64,000 nt of DNA. Origin: Branchiostoma floridae. Lineage: Eukaryota > Chordata > Leptocardii > Amphioxiformes > Branchiostomatidae. The notes under the pieces were generated by a model. The model did not search any database. It saw only the letters and a program-made list of their open reading frames with translations, and was not told where the DNA came from. Both the position numbers and the translations under genes were made by a program. The stretch is from positions 8,890,251 to 8,954,250 of the forward strand of contig NC_049985.1 in the NCBI RefSeq assembly GCF_000003815.2, in the 5' to 3' direction. Positions within the stretch are counted from its first letter, which is position 1; each line of letters begins with the position of its first letter. Of this stretch, positions 20,581-33,400 are shown one piece after another.

Positions 20581-22647
20581 CGATAGAAATTATTTCAAAA
20601 GTTTTAGTTATGTGTCAGATGATAGCAATATGTAAAGTTAGCATGGAAGTTCATCTGTGTCCATATTATTTTAGCTGCCTTTCAACACAACAAATAACAA
20701 TTTTTGGTCGCACATTCGTCGACCTTCGTCAGGAGTGGTGATTGCTCTGAGCACGTGTCCTAGGGACATGTGACTCGTGTAAATAATATCTGAAGTTATA
20801 GAAAAAATTGCTAAACTTTATATCTGAAAGTTAATATAAAAAAACATCTGAAACTGTTTTTCTATTCTACCAGTGTGACTGGCATTAACGTTAACGCTGG
20901 TCCAAGCCCGACGTCAGGGGGAGAGAAGTAAGGTGGCAGGTAATCTGGTTTTCTCGGCGCACACAGATGTGCAAGTGGATTAAGTGAGCGAAGTAGTAAC
21001 TCTCTTATGTAATTCCCTCCAGTCAGCATAGTATAGAGCCTGGAGAGGAAGAAGTTGGCAAATAATCTTCCTTTGACCTCTCAAAGTAGACGAAGGCATG
21101 TCAATAAAGTGCATGGACATGGAGTCTTTGGTGGGACTGAAATCGCAGTTCGTTTCTTGCGGGAGACGCTGTTTGCTGTGTCATTTTCCTGACATTGTTT
21201 TAGAAATTATGAATTGTTTCCCAGATTTGGCTCTCCAATGCAAACCAAATCTCTCTAAACAGACTATTTAGCAGTACCCACCGAGGTGAAAAAAGATCTA
21301 CACCAGAACAAATCATAAATGATAGCCCTATGTGCATCTAACGTAGGGTGATACATCGCTACACTCAACAACATTAGAGCACCAGGGTCAGTACCAAGGA
21401 CAGCACTGGTGACTGTGAAAGACATGTCCAAACGTGAGTTAATGCGTACGTGTACAAATAATGGAAAAGCCACTATCAAGAGTCAGTGGTAAGTAGGCTT
21501 TTACATTAGAGCCCTTGATAAGACCGTTGAACACAAAGCACTACGTATACCCTCCTATATACGCAGGAGATGAGGTAGAAAAGCAATCAAACGCATTGAA
21601 CTACTGAGCAATTCTCACACAAGAACACTCCGGGCCTTTCCTGTGAGATTGAAATGGTATTTTGAGTGTGCACTCCTCGGGAGAGTAGAGTTTTGTTTTT
21701 CTCCCACTTTCTTTGCCCTTGAATGAAGTCCCAAGTAGAATATACACTACATATTACAGCAATGACAAAAGACCGATATCAAACGTTGATTTCAAGCATT
21801 TCCACACATATGGAAGGTTTCTTACCTCCGTACTTAATGCTCTGGAATAATAACAGTAGCTCCTGATTAGCATTCATAGAATACTGAACTCTGGAACTTT
21901 CCTATTGTACGGTTAACGTCAATCGTGGTCTTACAAAGTATTACGTACTATTTCAACATTTCTTTCAAAACCTTAAAGATCTTCCCAGTCTAAAGGTACA
22001 CACATAACACGCACAGTCGTTACAAAAAGCAGATACCAGTTACAAACTAGGATCAGTCCAACTTTATCAATAACTTTGATGCCAGCTCCTGGAATCACAA
22101 GATGAAGCGAAAGGTGTCAGAAGTCAATGTCCTAGATATTTGACAGTTTAAGGAATGGAAGGAGGCCCTCTACATCAGGGTATAAGTTCCAGGAAACTCT
22201 GACATCACACGTTAAAAAGGCAGCCAGGTGTCCAGAATCCCAACATTTTTGGTTCTGAAATAAAAACAGCAAGCAATTTCAATTTCTATACAATCGTCCC
22301 ATAGCCCAAGAACATTCATTAAAGCAGCATGACAGAGAGTAATGTCATTGCTTAGGGATAGGAATATCCGGCAAAACAACTTCTTTAATTCAAGCCGTTA
22401 TGAATACTAATCTTATTCTGTGGGTACATTCTGTGCACCTGGGCCCGCTACCGGCAACTCCTCCACAATCTGGATACTGATTAGAAACCTTAGGGGATAT
22501 GATTATAAAGAAATGGGGCCTATTAATTACTCCTAAATTGCTACCCAGTTCGACTCAACGGCTAATAGACTTACCATAGACTAGATTTATGTGCAAGCAA
22601 AGGGGACCACATTCGCCAGTGGATTCAGACATCTTCCAAACATGCAG

Positions 22648-22755
22648 ATACGGCACATCCTCCTACGCAGGGACATCCAACAGCCAAACTGCCTGTCTGG
22701 ATCCAGACAGGCAGTTTGGCTGTTAGATGTCCCTGCGTAGGAGGATGATACGGCA
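22648..22755. mobile_element. 92-bp palindrome flanked by 8-bp direct repeats
   Basis: Positions 22656-22747 are a palindrome of two 46-nt arms meeting at GGATCC with no loop and one mismatch. Each end reads catcctcctacgcagggaca inward. The octamer atacggca sits immediately outside both ends (22648-22655 and 22748-22755). This is best explained as a tiny foldback element with an 8-bp target duplication, the length used by hAT-type transposases. An assembly or cloning artefact is possible but would not explain the direct repeats. Confidence 0.8.
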
Positions 22756-25398
22756 TCACTATAAGCATTGTTGTAATGACTTGTAAAGTGTATGGAGTCT
22801 ATGCCCATCACTGTGAAAAACAATATTGTTCATGTCAGTTCACTCAGGGAAAAGTTCTTATTCAATATGACGCTGATATATAAGTTGGATTTAAACATTG
22901 TTACCTTAAGCCGATCTTTTGACTTTATGTAATCAATTGAGTGGTACAATTCAATCATCCCTTCCTCTACAGTAATTAGGATACCTCTAATGCATTTAGT
23001 TCGGATTGGTTATAGCTGCTTCCATAAGGAAAATGATTGATGATATAACGTTATCTTTATTACGTCGTTGGACATGTTGGAAACTAAGAAAATGCTCTTA
23101 CTGCATCTCAAATGCATCTGCCTAAGAATTCAACTTTTTGTTGGACTGAGCGAACTCACATATGATAGCTTCCATGCAGACGACAACGCAAACAGTTTAT
23201 TCCTCCGACAAGCAGGACGTGTGACAATGATATCAAATGTTTTAATGCTTCATGGGTTAAGAGCTTTTCTGATGGCTGTGTACTATGATTATGTCGTGAT
23301 GTATTGTGTTGTGTTGTGTGGTTTTGATTAAAAGATAAGGCCTTTTCGCCAAGAACACACATCGCTGCAGAGAGCCAAGAAATGTACATGTTAGTCTTAT
23401 GTAACATGCATGATTTTAAAGACATCGACATCATGTGTTGAGAGTAGTTCAACAAACGTGCCAAGTTTTTATTTAGCGCAGAATTTAGGACCCTGTTTAT
23501 ATGGTATAACAAGCGGTTATTCTGACTGGCTGGCCGGGTCAGCCATAGATTTCAATGAAGCCCATTTGTCTGTTAGAAATGTAATGTGTATGTGCCGAGA
23601 CATGTGCTGAACCATACTCACCCGTACGGGTATTCTTGGAACACTGTGACTAATTCGTTTATGAAGGTTAGACATCCAGGTATGGTAAACGATATTCAAC
23701 ATTCCCTAGGAGTTACTAAATTGACATTTTCAACCATTTTTCTAGTTAGCTGTCCTAGTATTGAATTGTTCTACCAGTTTATTCTAGTGACGCCGTAGAA
23801 CAGCAATGGATGTCACTCGAAACGTCCGAAAGTAAATCTCCGTTTTTTTATCCAGTTGTACATGTAGAGATAGAATTGCATTTCATATAAAACATTTGTT
23901 TCGCTGCAAATGCTTTCCGGAAAATCATTGTCTCAAACGTCGATTTGTTCAATTCCACGGCTTGTACATTATGGCTCAAGTAGAGAGAAATGTATGTCTT
24001 TTCTCTAGCTACAGCCACAGTGAGATTGTTTACGTGACTCAAATGTTATGGGAGACCAATGCAAATGGACGGGCCGTGACAACCCAAATGCGCAATATGA
24101 TATCAATAAATGGTACTTCAATTAACCACACAACATCCCAATTGAATTCTCAGCATAACTCGATATTCCTGCAAGGACGTAGAGTTGTGCCTAAATTGAA
24201 ATGACAATAGAATAGTCTATCTCATATTTCATGTTGGTGGATGTAAAATCCATTGATGTAACGTGGCTGTCCCCTAACGTTAAGTGATAACCTTGAGTTG
24301 AAGTAACAACAGTCTGCGGCGTTACTCTTCTCGGATAAATGAATTTTAGTGTGCTCCGATGATAAAATGTTGGCAGGATAGATTGTAAGGTTAGGAACCC
24401 ATCTCAACGTTTACATTCAATAATGTGTCTAGCCCAAACATCTGTGTCATGAAAAGACATTTCTCATTCGTAAGAGAATTAAATTGTGGGCCTAACTCGG
24501 AACGAAGAGGCATAACCCATGGTATGATGCGAAACCTTCTACCAATATCCATCAAGGTAATTGTCGTCATTTTGTCGTAAACGGCGTTTTTGAATATAAT
24601 TAGGTAATAGGTTTTAGATGGGAACACAAGTGAACGAACGGCCCCATGGGAGTGTGGCTTAAACTTCAGAACCCTCCGTGCCCTGCTTAAAGACAGAAAC
24701 CGTCTTCCGTTCCCGATTGACGTACAGGAAAAACCCAGACCGAGTATTCTGACAATATCTTTGCAGCTTTATTGATTGTAACATGGAGCACCAGAAATGA
24801 TCCACAAAGCCCTGGCCTCTGTTCTGGAATCTTCTCTGCCCATCTCACCTCTCACCTACTCTTGTTCAGTAGTGCGCATGCGCCACCTGTGAGATAACTT
24901 ACAGCTTGCAAAATGAAGACAACGTAATTTGAAAATTGTCGGATGTCGATACAGATATGCCCGAAATATAACTCAGTCCTTTATTTATTTCGAGTGACGG
25001 CCCATAACATTTTGATCGACCCTCTCCTCTATTGGTAGGTACCATGAACCTTTTGGATCACGGTGCCGTGAACGTATAATGTGGATGACATGTTTATATA
25101 TATATAAATTCATATATATGATAACGGATTTTGATGAATAGACAACGGTGGGGGCTGTGGTGAGAAAGCTTAACTGTAGATGAATTCTGTGTGTCTCACT
25201 CGTAGCCGAAATGGTCGCCGTGGTTGTTGACAGTCCATGTCGGCCTGTAATGCAGACGACTTGCTTTCGCTTTTTCGCCTTACAGTCTTCTCCACCGTAT
25301 TGTAAGTGGCTCCGGGCCCTGTGAACATTGGCCGATCTGTAAAAATCGTGCGATAAACGAGAGAACACCAGGCGTATTACTGGCAAACATTAGCCTCT

Positions 25399-25575
25399 AC
25401 CAGACCCCACATGTCAATGGAATAGTCGAAATTGGTCCAAATATACATATGTGTCGCGAACTGAAGTTTTAGCCGGCCAACTCCTCAGGCGTGTTATCTG
25501 CTATCTGGCCAATTTCTACTTTTCCAGCGACATGTGAACCCTGAGGTGAGGTGAAGTGAACTCTGGTAGAGGCTG
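25399..25575. repeat. MITE copy (TCTACCAGA...TCTGGTAGAG family)
   Basis: The ends ctctaccaga and tctggtagag are inverted. The interior shares ggccaatttctac, ttccagcgac and aactcctcag with the copy at 42716-42920. It is noncoding. Confidence 0.65.
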
Positions 25576-25789
25576 GGCTAAAATGTCATTTCAATATTCG
25601 CAGACTTGTCAGTCGATCGATGTTTTGTGACGCGGGCATAAAATGATCAGCCAGTCGTTAGTGCCCTTGACAGTAGCGGCAAGTACATCAATAAATCACT
25701 TGTTCTAAAGCCACTTAAGAGAGGACCCTCGGCTACATTACGAACGTGAAGAGCCTGAATAATGGAGAAACTAATGGGGAGGTTTGACT

Positions 25790-26170
25790 TCACTGCCACT
25801 GTAGTGTTTTAGGGTCTCGGTGAAGGTCAAGGCTAAGGTCCCAATGGGAAAAGGGCCGGCCCTGCCGTGCAGTTCACGGGCTGTTTTTGGAACTTTCGGT
25901 TGTGACCCCTACGTGCTCTCGTGGGACACCTTGCGGCTCTCGTGGTATTTTGGTGCCCGGCCGGGCACCGGGTTGAGTTGGAAACCTTTAATGAACCCGG
26001 AACACGGTAACAAATAGACGCCGTGACCTACCCGTGGGGAAACCGCTGGGTACCCCCTGGTAGCCGGCAGTCCACCGGGGCAAGTTTGTGGCTTCGGAGC
26101 TCGACTGTGACTACATCCCTGACGGGCACCGGTGCATCTTAGACCTAAGCCTTACGTAGTTAAGGTGCAG
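25790..26170. repeat. GC-rich block, probable dispersed repeat
   Basis: An island of GC-rich DNA (with phrases such as tgcccggccgggcaccggg) in AT-rich surroundings. It has no ORF or splice signal. Its repeat nature is an inference from composition. Confidence 0.35.
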
Positions 26171-26639
26171 AAAATACGCTTAACGAATTTTAATGTTGAA
26201 CTTTGGTTTTTGGAACCGAAAGGGACTTGTAACAAGTTTGTTCACTTAAGGCTACATGGCACTATACAACTAACGCTCACTGTAGCAGCATAACTTCTCC
26301 CTATGTCAGAGCCATCAAGCCTAGGCAAGCTCGAATTACAGACTCAATCTGCGAAGCAGGCTGATAGCAACTATTCAATTTAGGCCTGAATATTCTTTTT
26401 TAATCACACGCACCGGGAAGGACCCATATGCATGCTTTTTTCGATAAGCGGCTAGTTTTATTCCATATTTGAGAAAACGAACGAATCATCTACATCTAAA
26501 CTTGTGTTTCTATGTTATAGTCAATGCATAGGAAAACTTTTCACCGGATATTACACAAATTTTAGACACACACGACCGTCTATTACCTCTGCCCTGTGAG
26601 TATTAAGCACTAAATACTTAGAACGAATCATAAGTTGTT

Positions 26640-26900
26640 GTTTTTACCTTCACCAAGAAGGTTATATTTTCCATTTTTTGTCTGTCTGTCTGTCTGTCAG
26701 TGTGTCCGTGTCTCTGTGAGCAGCATAACTCAAGAAGCAATAGATGGGATCGTGATGATATTTGGAAGGTGAGTAGGGGTACATTCAATGATAGCCCATA
26801 GCGGCTTTCTAAGGTACTGCAACAGATCTTCAGGTTTGAATCTCTTGTTTTCTGGATGCTGCGGTCGTCAGTTTTGAGTGGTAGGTAGCTCTTGGGCCGA
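26640..26900 (+). repeat. Dispersed repeat with (TCTG)n and AGCATAACTCAA motif
   Basis: It begins ccttcaccaagaaggttat, passes through four TCTG repeats, then agcagcataactcaagaag and a tggatcgtgatg-like phrase. This order is characteristic of a repeat found in many marine invertebrate genomes. The assignment rests on recall of that pattern, not on a search. Confidence 0.5.
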
Positions 26901-27274
26901 ATAACAAATGGCCAAATTCTGCTGTTATTCTAGCAACCCAGGGATTGTGGTAGAGGCTGGTAGATTTTTTGTTAAGCATTGTTTGCTTTCCAAACCAAAC
27001 ATGGTAACATACGTAGCAGACAAATAACCAGAACTGTTAACCAAACTCTTACTCCTCTCCACAAGATCTACCGGCCTAGCTAGCTGTACGATGTCTTCCT
27101 GCATCAAATAAAGGCTATTTAATTTCCTACTTTCATGAAACACTAGAAGCGAAGGGGCACGTCCGCCGCAACCCTAGCACTGCCCACGTCTTTTACAACA
27201 TGATGTGCCCCTCATATACATGTAACCTTCCACATCATCAGTCATTCACATGACACAATAAAACCTCGGCAGCA

Positions 27275-27430
27275 ATGGCGGACCCGACTGTGCTGTCAGA
27301 GGAACAGATAGCCGAGTATAAGGAGGTGTTCTCGTTGTTTGATAAGGACGGCAGTGGGGTGATCACGACGGCAGAACTCGGGGACGTTCTCAGAGGATTA
27401 GGATTAGCAATATCAACGCCTGAGCTTCAG
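27275..27430 (+). CDS. Calmodulin-like first exon A
   Basis: Encodes 52 residues, [20 protein letters not shown] then the EF1 loop [12 protein letters not shown], ending at STPELQ before the donor CAG|GTAATT. The ATG has a calmodulin-like MAD start and a favourable context (gcaATGG). Unlike vertebrate calmodulin there is no intron right after the ATG. Confidence 0.88.
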
Positions 27431-30400
27431 GTAATTCTTCTGAAAAAGTATAACAAATAACAACAGTAAAACTAACACAGATTGGCTGTTCTTGGACACA
27501 ATACGTAACCCTACTCACACCGACACAGCAAACGAAAATCCTTAGAGGTGCATACAGATGACTATCCTATGTTCCAATTTGCCGCTAGGCATCTCAAATA
27601 AGGATTATACGGGATACGAAAGGGTAATAGATGTCACAGTGATATTTTGTCATCATCTCAGACTATCATAGATATCCGTCTGTATTCATAGTGAATGAGA
27701 ATTGCTAACTGATTTCCAAACTTTTCTTCACGATGCAGTGCAGATATTGTACAGGTACATGCGAATGTCAAACATTCATTAAAATAACACATTAATTATC
27801 GTTGGAATCATTTATCATAACAACCCGTCGTATATCATAACATCCTCGCATGTTCCCGCAGCTGCGGGGAAATCTAGCCCAGTCTGTACTTGACATTGCG
27901 GATTCTATTTCTATCTCTGCTGGACACGTAGTTCAATAGCCTTCCTTATGCAGAGCTCAGACGACAAATATAGAAATATGAATGCACCCACAGAGAACTA
28001 TTAGAACATCAAAGAAAATATAATACCTAGTTATGACTCTGCATTCAACAACACTCTACAGTTTGTTCTGACAATGCCATTTTCAGCATAGACAATTACT
28101 GGAATAAAAGTGAGCTAAACACTCCATTCTGAATTCGGTATTGTAATGGAATATTGATTACTTCTAACCACAAAACAGGGTCAGTGACTGGTTCAGTTGG
28201 TCAGACAGAACGTTAAGTTGAAACGCTATGAAGATGAGTTTTCACTAGTTGATTTATCACCACAAAGGGAACAAAAATAGCACATCCTCTCGGGAATTCG
28301 GCACTATTCTACAGCGGTAATTCAGAAAACGTACATTTGATGCTTGTCACGTTGTTTTATTAGCATTGGTGATAAGAACATTCAACAAAACGTTATTCCT
28401 TTTCCAAAATAATCTCGACAAGAATGTGAAACGACGAGATTGAATATCAAGAGGGTAGTAAGTGATGGCAGAAGATTATCGGCGATAATGTGGCCTATCC
28501 TGCTGTCATTACAACAGTAATGTTTGACGTCACCAGACTGCAAGTAGCTTACACTTCACGGCTGCACTCTCCCCAAACTACAAGCTGAGAGGATTTTCGT
28601 CCTGAAGTATGCGAGCGGAGGAGGCTCTAATCGAATCAAACGTCGTGGATTGGACACAGAACAAAAGCGAAAACTTCAGATATCGTCAATTAGGATGTTC
28701 TGTCTATTGAAATAATAATTGCTTTGGCGTCGTGACGTCGGGGCTGAAAACACTTCACAAGCGCAGTTTCCTACTACTGACTACAAATTAAACGTCTTGA
28801 AATTACACACCCACTAAAAGCACCATATAGGCATTTTTGTTGGCAGGTAATATAGATCCATATCTATGTGAAGCACGTTCATTTGCCACTATTCGGCTAT
28901 GTTCAACTGAATCCAATTATGAAGGGGGCAAATCAAACCTGTTCCAGAGGATAATTCTGTTTGAGACTTTGAAGGATAATAATTGAAGAAGGGATTGACT
29001 GATTTTCTTAGCTTTTGTTTGATACATAGAGTAATGAAGTATCAATTGACATAATTTGATGCTGATTATGCAAATAAGGGGCTAACTAGCGAAATTAATG
29101 ACAAATCCGTTGCGTTCCGTGATAGGAATTTCAATGATATGTACTTAAAAAGAAAAAGAGAGGAGCACCAATTGATATCAATCATACAAATTAAAACTTC
29201 ATTTGCATGATTAATGACAAAATACAATAATAGCACGGTGGTCTATGTCAGGAATTTCATACTTGTAGCGTTTGGAATTCATTAGACTCATAACAAGCAA
29301 CTCATGACGTATACGCGCAATTTGCATAATCAATGAGAAAATGGTACAATAACCTTCTTTGATTAGTTAAAACTTACTTATTTTGGCCAACTTGTGTTAC
29401 TTGGGTAGAGAACATCATTAACTGATTTATGCGAATAACGATCGTATTTCCATAATCAAAGGAAACCTAAGAATACTAAATGCGTCAGTTTTAAAGGTAA
29501 ACATCATTTGTGAAGGTATGAGGCCATGGAACTCCTTAGTTTCTTCTTTAATATCTTCAATCTTGATTGTGGAAAAACATAAGGACAAACGTGTGCTGCT
29601 ACCAACAGTCAATATATTCATCAGACGGAACGTCTTCCATGAGTGATGCGCACTCGCGATGTTCTTTCCAGTGGTCTAGTTGACATCGCCGCCTAGCAGG
29701 ATGTACTCAAATAGCAGGGCTACATTGCCAGTGACGCAAACCATCGCTACTGGAATACAACCTCATAAAATCTATCTAAATCCTCTCCCCTCTTAAGTTA
29801 AAAAAACAGACTGTTTCACAGGGCTTCATGTCTGCTACCATAATTCCGCCCGGTCACATATAACCACCACCAGTAAAACATACGGCTAAAGCCTTTAGGC
29901 TAAAGATATCTCCAATGCAGTGCCTCCCAATCCGCCCCACCCCCACATGTGTAAACTCTTCTGTAAATAAACTGAAGGTGCTGCACTAGAGATCTACCAA
30001 ACACGCTGTCTGTCCGGCGGATAAATGTAGTGTTGATACGTATCTTTACTGACACAACAAAATTACAGCGATTTCCGTAAGGCTGCTACAGATATATATG
30101 TGAACACTTGAACAAGTGTATACAATGAATTACCTACATGAATGTCTACGAAGTATCGATATATCAGCATGTTGGTGGAGGCCACACATATGTCAGAGAA
30201 AATAGCTTTAGCTTCCTGGTATGTCATAAAGCACCGAAGGGCACTAATCCTGGGGGATTTAGCACACAAACTCTGCAATCTCTTTCGGAGTTCCCATGGT
30301 GAAGTTAATTTATTGGATACTTGTCATGATGTGGATGTGGCTATAGTGCACTAAGGACTCTTGCATGCCGCTATCACAACAGCGGTGACGCATATTGACA

Positions 30401-33400
30401 CGCACAGATGGGGTACGATAGATAGATTTTTCCAGTCATGTTGCCATTATCAAAGCAAACGCACGCGGAACCTGTTGCCTTAAACGTTCTCGTACACAAG
30501 GTCATTGACCTTCAACCTTCAAAGTGCCCTAAATCATACATTAAGTCTTTAGAGGGTGATGCAATACCATATGTATTATATTCTACTTTTTTTGGTATGT
30601 CTGGTCTACATGTCATATTGCTTTCGCGTTCAATGAATTATCTCTTTATAGAGTTATTTTCCAATTGATGTCATTGATGTTTGGTTCAGAAAAACTGTTT
30701 ATCTTTTTGCAGTTTCCAGCTAAAACTCTTAACTCCTGCCAATGGTATTGACAACGACTGTCTATAAATGAATCTAAAACCCTACTATTAAAGCTCTCGC
30801 TGGCCTGGAACTTGCGCCAAGGACGCCGGATCCATTCTCAGAAGACGTCAGGACCTGGACATGAATCATGAACGTACTTATCACACCGGAAATGTTCCGA
30901 TCTCTGTTGTACTATTTTGCAACCAACCAACTTCACTTAATTTGTCGGACACATTCATTTTTACAGACTATAGGGAGAGTACTAGTTACTTATGAGTCGA
31001 GGAAGCGGAAACCTCAAGTAACCTTTCGAAAGGAATGGTTCTAAGCTGACGACAGGCGATTGTTTACAGGATGGCCGTGATAGTCATGGCATAAACCACG
31101 GTGTCCGTTACAGGAGGCGACAGGCTGATGACCCGAGGGACAGCTGAGACCACAAGGCCAGCATGTCCGTCATTCTACTGACCACCTCGAGTTACTCATC
31201 TGGGTCCAAAATTCGTCCTGCTTTAGTCAGACCTCGAACACGCACACAGCAGTTAGTTACTTCAACATTTCCTATCGCCAGAACTCAGCAAACTTTCCAA
31301 AGAGTGGACTTGAAAACAGCCGGCAGCAAGAGTATCAGCGGACACAAGATGTCGGATATTCTGTCAGAAGAGCAGATTGCGGAGTTGATGCAAGTGTTTT
31401 CTCTGTTCGACAAGGATGGCAGCGGCTGTATTACCACAAAGGAACTAGAGGACGTCATTCGAACGCTGGGTCGTGATTTAACGTTTCCAGAGATTCAGGT
31501 AATAACATGGTTGTGTGGATAATTTTTTTTCGACGCATCTTATTGCTGTTTTGCACTCGTTCATGCCATACAATTGAAGTTGCGACGAATTTTAGATACT
31601 GTAGGGTTGTACAAGCTAACATCTGTGATGGCAAATCATTCAGCGCCAGCCGTTCTGTTACGTTCATAACGTACGTAGTTATCTCAATGCTAAACTTTAT
31701 CGCATCAAGTTTACACTTAACAACATGATAAGAGCGGACTTTTATAACACTCGGTGTCGAAGAACGCGGACTATATTTTGTTCTCCAGGAGAGAAATTTA
31801 ACGGACGGGCTACATGATCAATTTTCATGGAACTCATATCAGTCATAGCAATACCGCTACAGTGACAACTACTTTGGCTATCTGACCTAGTCATATGGTA
31901 CACATGGTCTTTCATTGAGAGTATTTGAGTATAGTCGGTTACAGAAGAAGTTTCAGACTTAGGACGGGACCAAAGTGATCCGTAATGTAATTTATGGTCC
32001 TACGTTCTGAAAAAGTTTTCAACATTTACAGATTGTCTTCTACCAACACAGATGAACTTTCAAGTTATGATCCTACATCATATTTTGTCCTCCACCCGAT
32101 ATTTTTTCGTAATGGGCACAACTCAGATATCGGGGTGTAAAGGTATGAAGCCTTTCATGAATATCAGTCAAAACTCAAGTCATTGTGGTCATTACTTTGC
32201 GGGTCACTTTTAAGTCAATGGGCGACAAAAACACGGGTTAGTTAAGACTATCGAAGGGCTGTGCGGGTCGTTTTTTGTGTTCTTTTTGCCTTGAAATTTA
32301 CCAAGACGTTGTCAACATGTTTAATAAGGAATCATTCCGTATCTTAGCCAGAAAGAAGTAGGTAGGTGACAGAGCAAGGGGAGCTCTACACTTGACCAGC
32401 GTACCTCAGGTTCCAGCTAAGTTGTCCGTGGTTTTTCCTTCTCTCTCACCCAACATGACAATTTTCGCCTACAAAGAGTTATGATCATGTCAATGTGTTG
32501 TGGTGTGTAGTCGTAAAGAGCGCCATTCTTCATAGCTATGGCCCTAAATTTGAGATGTGCCCCTTGAATCTTGGTGAAGACGTACACTTATTGAACACCC
32601 TTGTAATGTACGCTCTTTTCCTTATCTATACCCTTACCTATAGATTTATGGATGGCATCGTTTTACGAAGTTCATCGAAAAGCAATGTAAGCAGTTCTGC
32701 CCCACATGTCACTCTACAACTGTTCCGTTAATCATTTGCTTCCGACAAATATCGGTAAGCGGAGAACACTAAACATTGGACGATCCCTCGTGATGCTGTG
32801 ACTACCCATCATCGTGTGACATATTCTGGGCATGCGCGTAGTAAATATGATTAGCACCGCGGCAATGGTCGCTATGTGGTCCTGGTCAGTACGATAACAA
32901 CTTGCAGGTCAATAGGTCCTAAAGCGGTCAGTGACTGTAGCGTGCAAGAGACCATTCACTGGATCTGCTGTAGAACATCAACAACTACTGCGGAATGTAT
33001 TGGGCCATACGTCAGGATTAACTCACAGTTTCTTGGTTTTCACCCGTCCCTGTGGTGTAAAGTTTAGTCTGGCCCGATATCCAGCCATTGGGGAACGGAC
33101 ATACGATATAACGTTACACGGCTGGATGGCAGGCTACCCGTTAATAGTCTCGCCGGGTTGATAAATCAATTGAACACATGTTTCTTTGATAGACATATGC
33201 ATTACACAACATTACTGTCTATTTTCAACGCGGGTAGACAAAAATATAACTTTGTGCACTTAAAACTATGCTGAATGAATATTACGCCATAGTGTCATCG
33301 GGCTGTAAGAAAGTCCCTTTTGAAGAGTAACTGATGTTCCCGGATATCTTGCTCTCAAAATGTATGAAGGCATCGACTTTTCCTGTATTTTCCATATTAG

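Larger units (their letters stand above)
20120..21780. repeat. Promoter-containing duplication block, copy B (decayed)
   Basis: Collinear with 18130-19260. The counterpart of exon 1 (tcagccgtcacccactgct) survives, but the donor GTGAGT and a clean TATAAAAA are not retained, so this promoter copy is probably dead. A 66-bp internal tandem duplication and a tRNA-like SINE head have been added. Confidence 0.65.
21781..27270. other. Gene-poor repeat-bearing intergenic region
   Basis: No gene could be supported. It contains the palindrome at 22648-22755, a MITE copy at 25399, a GC-rich dispersed-repeat-like block at 25790-26170 and a (TCTG)n-bearing repeat at 26640-26900. Scattered frames of 60-133 codons lack splice context and conserved motifs. 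Confidence 0.5.

Noticed and set aside
24985-25386. 133-codon minus-strand frame
   Set aside because: No splice context, motif or domain; composition looks like chance in moderately GC-rich sequence.
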